Under the pieces are notes generated by a model that did not search any database, was not told the origin of the DNA, and worked only from the letters and a program-made list of their open reading frames with translations. Positions 56,660 to 64,000 of a stretch of DNA of 64,000 bases are shown here, in pieces (within the stretch, counting starts at the first letter, position 1; each line of letters begins with the position of its first letter). This stretch comes from Holothuria scabra (taxonomy: Eukaryota; Echinodermata; Holothuroidea; Aspidochirotida; Holothuriidae): NCBI GenBank assembly GCA_037179385.1, contig CM074194.1:4357001-4421000 (forward strand). Reading direction: 5' to 3'. The position numbers and the translations under genes are program-made.

Positions 56660-59600
56660 ATGCACCAAATCTCAAGAAAAACTGCAGAACTCTAAAAATT
56701 TGTATCTTCCGAACGCTCTATGCTACTGTGATCTAGTTTTAACCTCCTGAAAGAGAAAAATTTTCCGCATATTTTGAAGATAATGAACTTTGTCTCCAGA
56801 ATAAGTCTAAGCTTTTAACGTTTAAGCTTGCTGTAAAATCCACATTCCGTTCAGGTACCATAGCTTATTAGGACCATGAGGCCAAATTACCTTCTTAAAG
56901 TTAGTGCAGTTTATAGTTGATTTTATTGTCGAAGCAGATACTGTTTACCTAAATGAAGACTTTAATGTAACGTACATGAAGCTATATTGTGATTTGTAGT
57001 GTTCCTGTTTCAATAAAATGTTTTGAAAAAGAGATGCACCCTTTCTATTGTTTATATAAGCCTGTGTTTTTCGATGACTTAATTTTCAACACTAATTAGA
57101 GTCCTTCTCATAGGCCAACTATAGACTGTGAAGAACAGGTCCCACTTGCTGTGATGAGATGGCCCAATAAAAAAGATCGAACAAAATATACACTTGCCAT
57201 CCATGTAAAAGTTTCTGGACGAAATTTAAGTAAAATAGAGCGCTCTGAAGCAAATTTACTTAATACTCAAATATTTTTAACATGCTTTTCATGTAGAAAT
57301 TCCTGAAGTGAAAAAGGGAAAATTTAGTACCATTCAAACTTTACTTTATATTTCGACAGTTTCTTGACATAGTTTTATGTAAACCTTTGCTGAACAGCGA
57401 TTCGGTCAATTTTACATAAAAGTTATGGAGTTTCTATTTTATGGTGCGATTAAGTAAAATTTTACTCAACCTATGCAAAAATTTCTGTGAGTGCAGGAAA
57501 AAGAAAAATTGAAACAGATGGAATGTGAAGCATTTAACCATCGGAGAAAAATCGTATGCGCTCGTTGGATTGCAAGGTAAAATACAATCCCAACTAATGA
57601 AGGATAAGGGCAAAAGAGGTCCCCCACTCCACCCCTTCGGACACTTTTATCTCGCCTGCCACACATCATAAATCTACACTGAGTCTGTACTAATAGTTTT
57701 ACTGATAAACTACAGTACGAACCCCTGAGGTATGATAGGTCAGTTGATAAGACGCTGGACTTCGAAAAGATCGGTGCTCGACTCAAAACGAAATTAGCTA
57801 GGCAGGGTTTGAAACGTAGCGGGCACTGGCCCACGCGGTAGGCTTTGTAAGGTGGTTTTGAAAACTGGGGAGCTGAAAACAACAGAGTCCGCTTCGCATG
57901 GTAAACAGGCACCGGAGTGGGCTTGGTACTGAATTTTTACCGTCTACACCCGTGAGGATATTGCAGTTTCCAAATATTTATTTTGCTGTTTATCCAGTTC
58001 GTCATATGTAAAGCAGAAAACTAAGATCGTAATGAAAAGCCTGTATCTAACTTTATCTCGTATGGCTTTTTTGCCCCGGTTTAATTTCCTGTCTAGCCTG
58101 CGCATTTGTGCTTGATGACGATACTGTCCGGACTTGGAAACGTTCAAAAGCTGTTGTGCTATCCTTAAACAATACGAAAGTAGACTTATAAATATGAAAG
58201 AGCGCCAACAAAATGTATTTCTAACACCATATAACCATAGTTTGTTGAGTGAAGGTAGTCACTGTTTTTACGTTTTATTTAGAGACCGTGCGTTTGACTC
58301 CACCTGCACGGAGTGTTGCACATTATATATCCCGATCCAGATCTTTTTAATTTGAATTTGTCCTGTTGATAGGAGTCGATTATCTTTATAACATAGAAGC
58401 TGACTGATGTTTTATTTTTAATGAAAACTTTTAAAGTCAGGATATCAACATGTACTTGACAACCGAACCCTTAAATTAGTAAAATTTAATTTGATGTAAA
58501 ATACAATCTGTTTTTAAGATAGCGGTGGGGGGGGGGGGAGGGGATCGGGAATGCAGGTGATGGTCCCTTCTATTTTGTCTTCACTTTGATTGCATGTAGT
58601 TTCATAATACAATTTTATACATTTGGCCCGTGAAAAAATTTCCTCCCTGGAAAATTTTTCGTCCCTCTACAGTACCGTCGTCTGTCCATGGGCTGATTTG
58701 AGAGTAAATTAGACACAAGGCACTGAAGTATTTAAAAAAACGGTATGAAATAAGTTCAATGGCTTACAACGCTTGATGGAATACCGCGTAAGACAGAAAT
58801 TTAACTGCACAAGTCTCATTACAAGTCTACCAGTTGGCAGGTTGTTACCATCAACAGCCACATCTTCCATACATTCCCTCACAAAATTGCTGTATTTAGT
58901 TTTTTGTGGCTTTTAAACAGTTGATCACAGTGAGGTTTCAAAGATCTTTTTGCATCTGGTTCTGGTTGAATGTGTTTCTGTACAAGCAGTCACCTATATG
59001 TGTTTTGGATATGCTGTTTGCTACAATACATGGAACAAAAGCGACATCTTACCTAGACTGTACTTATCTGTAGGCTTACATCGTTGAATGAATATTTATT
59101 GATCGCTTCGTAAAAGCTAGGCACGCTAGAAAAAAAAAAAAGAAAACAGTTCTCTTCCTCTGCCCAAAATATTTTGAATCGACTGAGCAGGATGAAGTTT
59201 GAAGGTCCTATATATTTGTTCCTGTACAAAATATCTGACTGTTAGCTCACGAACAAGAAAAACTGTACTAAATTTTGAAAAGTTAGGATATTATTCCCGA
59301 TCTTATCTTTTTAACGGTGTGTCTAAAATTGAGAAATCGTGGAACATTTTCACCCTAGAAATGCATGCCATATTTTCAAAGTTTGCTCGTGGTTATGTAA
59401 AGCCGGAACTGAAATTTTGCCAGTCTAATCTGTGATCAAGTTAACGTTTTAATACGCGCAATCAAAGATGATAGATCTGATGCAGACGGATCAACCGTAT
59501 GAAGTCATTTCAAAAGGCATATTCTTTAATTTGTTTCCACAGGAGAATAAAATCAAAGGCAGCTCTATTTGCATTCGTTTGAAGGCGCACATAACGAAAT

Positions 59601-60300
59601 CGACTTTAGTAAGTCAAACGACACCCAGTCAACTCACAAGTGATATAAGGATATAAGGACATAACGCCAAAACATAAAGTCATATGTGGGCAAGATGAAT
59701 CTTTTAATTTCTTGACAAATTGACATGTCTATTGAATTGACAGGCTTGCAAGCTGCTCACTGGGAATTCTCAAAACAAACCAGACCGTGTTCGTTGGCCC
59801 TTTGAAGTAGGACCTGCCGATGAAATATGAAGATTCCCTCAGAATTAAATTGAAAGGCGACACCGAGACAACAAAATTTGTTGATGAAGGCGGAAGCAAT
59901 CAGGCGGAGACCTTAAGCTAATGAAGATTTTGAGGTCATATTTTTGGGATGACCTATTTTTAATGCCCTATATTTAGCACAGCTAAGTAGTCTTCATGGC
60001 TGGCAGATATTGCTGACGTCAAAAGAAAGACATGTGATTCTGGAAGAGTTACATACATTCATCTAAAATCATGTTTTTGGCCCAGAGTGAATTCATCCTA
60101 AGCTATCCAGTCTGTGGAGTAGTTCTACTTCCCTCAAAGGAAGCGATTTACCCTTTCGAATAAATCTTAGACCTCCTGATCAACAGGGTAAGTGACCTCA
60201 AGGAACTAATGGCTGTGTCGTAGATTGGTTATTCAACCTTTCGCTAAAAACACCTCTCCAGTATCCGTCTATGTAACCTTATTTCAACATCAGATGTAAA
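56660..60300. other. No gene supported
   Basis: AT-rich DNA with a tRNA-like SINE head (57729-57784) and a G-rich tract at about 58525-58541. Long minus frames (148 codons at 57466-57912) run over the SINE head and lack domains. Confidence 0.5.
57729..57784 (+). mobile_element. tRNA-like SINE head, degenerate
   Basis: GATAGGTCAGTTGATAAGAC resembles an A box and D-arm. CGCTGGACTTCGAAAAGATC resembles an anticodon arm, and GGTGCTCGACTC a B box. Neither an acceptor stem nor a defined 3' end is visible. It differs from the 3268-3506 family. Confidence 0.4.
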
Positions 60301-60309
60301 CTTATAGGA

Positions 60310-60350
60310 CAGGCATCCTCAAATAGCGGCGCGCGCGCCACTTGTGGCGA
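60310..60350. repeat. hAT-like terminus with GGCGCGCGCGCC palindrome
   Basis: CAGGCATCCTCAAATAGCGG followed by the 12-bp palindrome GGCGCGCGCGCC (60328-60339) and CACTTGTGGCGAGCG has the form of a hAT end as known from ZBED-type elements. No partner end or transposase was found in the 142-codon minus frame next to it. Confidence 0.4.
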
Positions 60351-60839
60351 GCGACGTGGTTTGGAGTTGCGCAAAAAATTACTTGGAGACAACTGAAAAT
60401 TTTAACTTTTTATAAATTTTCTGACAAGAATTGTTCTGTGTAGAAAATAGGTTCCCACAGAATGACTTCACATACCGATAAGGATATAATAACGTCTTAT
60501 TTGTTCTCACAAGAAAGTAAAAACTGTTCACATACATTAGAGTCAGTGCTTTGTCGAGTACAGTTTGTGAAAAATTTTGGAAGGGAAAATTGAACAAACT
60601 TTGCACCATTTTGCATCGAAGGTCCTTCTGAAACGCAAAAACTTTCAACTCCAGGACGGCGATCAGTGGCACATTATATCGGTACCATTGAACAGTGTGG
60701 TGTTTCAGAAAATTTAATTGAGGAAGCCTTATAGGGTTTGATAAAAGTCTTCGTCGCACGGGATATTCCCCACGACATCTGACTGAGCGACAGGTGGAAT
60801 TAAGCAACCGATTTTTAAAATTTCTACCTAAACTGGTTT

Positions 60840-63300
60840 CGGGTGCAACTCAAAGGTTTCATCACAGTTTGTTAGTTAAATGGAGTTTAACGTCCCCTTC
60901 CATCCCCTGTAACTCCTCCCTTTTACACCGTTGGCTTGAACTGTGTCGTGATTGGTGCAACTAGCGCAAGTATGGGGGAGGGGGTAAGAGGGCGGTGGCA
61001 CCCACTTGAGCTTTCAAGATGTTTTGTCGGTGAGCTTTGTTGCTACGTTGGCTGATTTTGTCAGCACATCTGCCCAGGGTGGACTGTGGAAATATTACGA
61101 TAGGTATAATGCATACATATTGATTGTCCATCGAAATTTCAAAATTTGTACAAAACATTTGGTGCGCTTTGCACGCATCCACCTTCAATTACGCTTTGAT
61201 TATAGATTAACACTAATTTCAGATATATATGGTGGTATTAGGTTATAGTTCACAATTAGGATGTTGTTCTTTCACAACTTTCCCTAACACGAACCAAGTA
61301 TTTTTCATTTTTTTGTAAATGAACCCGAATTCTTTTGCTCCGCTTCGTGCGCTTTTATTCAACGTAAGTTTTGGTAGGGCCTATTCGCTTCTTGTTGGCT
61401 TTGGGTTCGGACTTCCTAGTGGAAACTCGACCTCCCTGTCGGGGATATCCATTTGACCATGCAGGGAGTCTGATGCAACTCCCCGATTTGACTAACCTCG
61501 TGTCCGATTAGCAGCTTTTTCCATGTAAGATACACACTGCAATTTCCAAATATCGGCACTCTCGATGTGCATTCATGGCATGCTTACAATCGACGAAAAA
61601 GAAGTTGTAGCTAAACAGTTTTAGAGCAAAAGTTCCAGATAACTAGAGCTTAAGCTAGGGAAAGGTTCAAAGTTAACTGGTATTCATCATCAAGTCGTAC
61701 CCTGAAGTTTTCGAAATCCTTGATTTCAATGCCTAAAATGATGAATAAAGACTTACATGAAATTGAAGGCGACTAACTTTATTTGTACCATCACGAATAT
61801 AAAGGAATTAAATTAAGTTTTTCTTGTCATGAAACATTTCTTTCAAAGTGAAAATACTGTACGCTTCGCTACTAACTGGTTTGCCGTAATTGACAGTCCT
61901 GATAAAATTCCTGTGTTTGTGTTCCCATTCCACGGACTTTCTGGGAAGATCAATCAGGGTGTCGTCATCTAACCAAATAAGCGTAATACGCGCGCATGTG
62001 TACACCCATTGCCGCTATCTGTGATAGGCTTGGGAGTTTGGTTCCTGCAAAGTGTTTATCACATGATGTCACTACTGACAAGCTGGCTATAACCATAACA
62101 CTTTTGGATGCCTGAAGCGCGGTGTGGGTATACCCTTCTACATGAGAATGTCTGGCTACGGGTCTGTTGACGTCGGTGGAGGGGGCGGGGGTCACGACCA
62201 CAGGGATGCGGGGTGACTGTGGTCCCTTTGTGACAAGTCTCTGTGCATCGAATATCTGCTGTCGGTGTATTTGCCTTAGTTTTTTCCCCGTCCTCTCATT
62301 TTTGACACATCAGTGTCTCTGTAGTGGTTGGTGCATGGTCACAGCTTTGGACAACCAACGTTTGTCTCAGACTTTTAAGGGTCTCGCATGGTCTAGGTAT
62401 TTTTATTTAAAGGCTAGATTGGTGGTCATGTATGTACATTAATTTAATTTCCCACAAATTATGTTCTGTGTGAAACGTTGGATTTTTTTGTAATACGGTA
62501 GCAAATAAAATTTCGCCTTTCGTCACCCCAAACTGCAATTTTACCAGTAGTTTGCATAAATTTTCCATTGGCACAGTTCTTTAATTGACATCAAATTAAT
62601 TAAATACAGAGTAGCTCATGTGACACAAAATGAACTGAAAGGGCTCTGATTACACATTAGAACATTGTGAACCCACCAGGGTAGGTATCCATAGGTACAA
62701 TTGTGGTACAGATGTGGACTTTAGACAGCCTGAGTGGTGGGAGGGGCTAGATGCTAGAAGTAAGTAGTGTAGAATTGGAAGTTTCCGGACAAGGAATAAA
62801 TGTCTTCACGCTTGAGCAAAATGACTGTAAAATAAAAGAGTGCTGACCAAATCTAATTTAGGACCTTTGACTGATTTTCATGTAAATTTGTTTACGATTT
62901 GGATTACTGTAGATACATTTGTCCAATATAGTGAACATGGGTTTACCATGTTGATAGCCAGTGAAGAGCCACTGCGGCTACTCTAATTGGGACACTACGA
63001 AGCTCCAAGGTAGTACCTCCATGCTAGTCACCTCAGTATCTACACGAGAAGCTCTTCGAAAGGACTTAATATTACTTATTAGGTCGAATTCAACAAACTA
63101 AATGAAGTGTTGTGATACTGATAGTGTCCTATTCATGTTTGCATTTTTCTGACAGTTAATTTGCGGCGTCATCGTCAAATTATACTCAAACGAGACTAGA
63201 TCACCGCTTCATTGGAGAGCCTAAAGTTGTGGCGACGATATTGGTCACGTGATCTTCTGTCCATTTGTGTACGATTGTCGCCAAATTTGCGGTCTGTGAG
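60840..63300. other. No gene or element supported
   Basis: I see only short frames without domains. No terminal repeats, tRNA-like heads or tandem units stand out. Confidence 0.45.
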
Positions 63301-63309
63301 GAATTGAAG

Positions 63310-63368
63310 ATCAAACCGTATCAAAATTTGCCTAAATACTGTTTAGTCAAATTTTGATACGGTTTGAT
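63310..63368. repeat. Stem-loop with a perfect 21-bp stem
   Basis: ATCAAACCGTATCAAAATTTG (63310-63330) pairs exactly with 63348-63368. The 17-base spacer can add a further 5-bp stem (CTAAA/TTTAG) around the loop TACTG. Total length is 59 bases. It could be a miRNA-precursor-like hairpin, a MITE core or a cruciform site. The sequence alone does not decide. Confidence 0.75.
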
Positions 63369-64000
63369 TAGTAAATACACTAATTTTACTTTGATTGTAT
63401 GAACAATAAGCGCACGGGTCTCTTTTTAATTGGAGGGGAGGGCTGTTTGTAAACAATTAAACCTCTTTCTGCACAATTTAATGCGATAATGTCACAATTT
63501 CCAGGGGCGGATTTCGAGGGAGGGGGCTGGGAGCCCGGTCCCCCTTTTAAAAAGGTTGAAGATTTTTTTACTTTATATAAAATAAGGCTCCATTTAAAAT
63601 CGCTCTATATGATGTGTCATATTTTCTTAACAACACCCCTACCCTTATATCCCTTGACTTTTTCCCTTCCTCTTACCAAATCACCCCCGATGGTATCAAT
63701 GCAAAAAGGAAGCTCAAAATGACGACTGCTTAAAATCTACTCCCGCCATTTTCGGCTGTCTGAGGGATTACGTTTTCAAAATCTTCTGAGTGCTCGTCGC
63801 CGAGTGATAGTGGCGCTCCCCTTCAAAAGTCTTTTAGACATAGGCGTACGAGGCGTGGTCCCCCAAAATTTCCGCAAAATCTAGATTTTGTGTGGGGAAG
63901 TGGGAAAAATTAAAACAGGAATTTTGAAAAAAAATTGTACTAGTATTTGGGAAAAATTGGGACTGCTTGAATTTAATTCAGGAAATTCCTAAGCCTGCCC
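63369..64000. other. hAT-like left end running off the window; no gene
   Basis: CCAGGGGCGGATTTCGAGGG at 63502-63521 followed by a G-rich tract looks like a hAT left terminus. The last 180 bases (GCGTACGAGGCGTGGTCCCC, AAAATTTCCGC) resemble the interior of other hAT-like pieces here. The right end would lie beyond 64000. Confidence 0.4.

Noticed and set aside
57466..57912. 148-codon minus-strand protein
   Set aside because: It runs over a tRNA-like SINE head, has no recognisable domain and lacks splice or promoter context.
60379..60807. 142-codon minus-strand hAT (ZBED-type) transposase fragment
   Set aside because: A hAT-like terminus lies beside it, but none of the transposase motifs I would expect near the C-terminus can be read in any frame.

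Overview
The window is animal (metazoan) nuclear DNA, AT-rich and very dense in transposable elements. I favour a marine deuterostome invertebrate such as an echinoderm. The reasons are a split SMIM19-like gene, a chromovirus-unlike Ty3/Gypsy element, a Penelope-like element with a hammerhead motif, tRNA-derived SINEs, and frequent short motifs such as TAGGCCTA and TACTGTACAGTA. The species is an inference, not a read-out. There is no bacterial-type operon, rRNA, CRISPR or phage content.

Layout. 1-9.3 kb is non-coding and holds a tRNA-SINE with target duplications, two short hAT-like MITEs, a TTAA-free nested MITE pair and a GATC-packed MITE. 9.3-15.2 kb is a nest: an old copy of a minisatellite-bearing repeat was interrupted by a 1.67-kb terminal-inverted-repeat element. 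Beside it is a 3.4-kb TTAA-flanked element that carries two opposed copies of the same minisatellite module. 17.8-26.1 kb holds the one host gene I can name: a minus-strand SMIM19 orthologue in at least two solid coding exons plus a candidate last exon. Its introns contain SINEs, a LINE 3' end and a hAT MITE. 28.27-37.34 kb is a complete, young Ty3/Gypsy LTR retrotransposon (1693-bp LTRs, TGTA target duplication, PBS, PPT, gag and pol) that now carries several coding lesions. 37.6-43.4 kb holds three copies of a TTAA MITE, a 619-bp element with an 8-bp duplication and a second hAT MITE. 43.4-53.2 kb holds a possible first exon, a ~182-bp tandem array, a Penelope-like 3' fragment with a hammerhead-like fold, the module-free version of the 3.4-kb element, and a 2.4-kb hAT-type element. 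53.7-56.7 kb is the full minisatellite module: a (GTAT)n tract followed by about 17 units of ~145 bp. 56.7-64 kb is mostly featureless, apart from a tRNA-like SINE head and a 21-bp perfect stem-loop.

The most unusual signal is the ~145-bp minisatellite family. Nearly every unit carries AGGTCAAAGGTCA, a perfect DR1 nuclear-receptor element, followed by two GGGTCA half-sites spaced as a DR4. The module has defined ends: a 13-bp inverted repeat and terminal hairpins. Its empty site can be read from the 47-kb copy, so it behaves as a mobile unit that spreads clustered DR1 sites.
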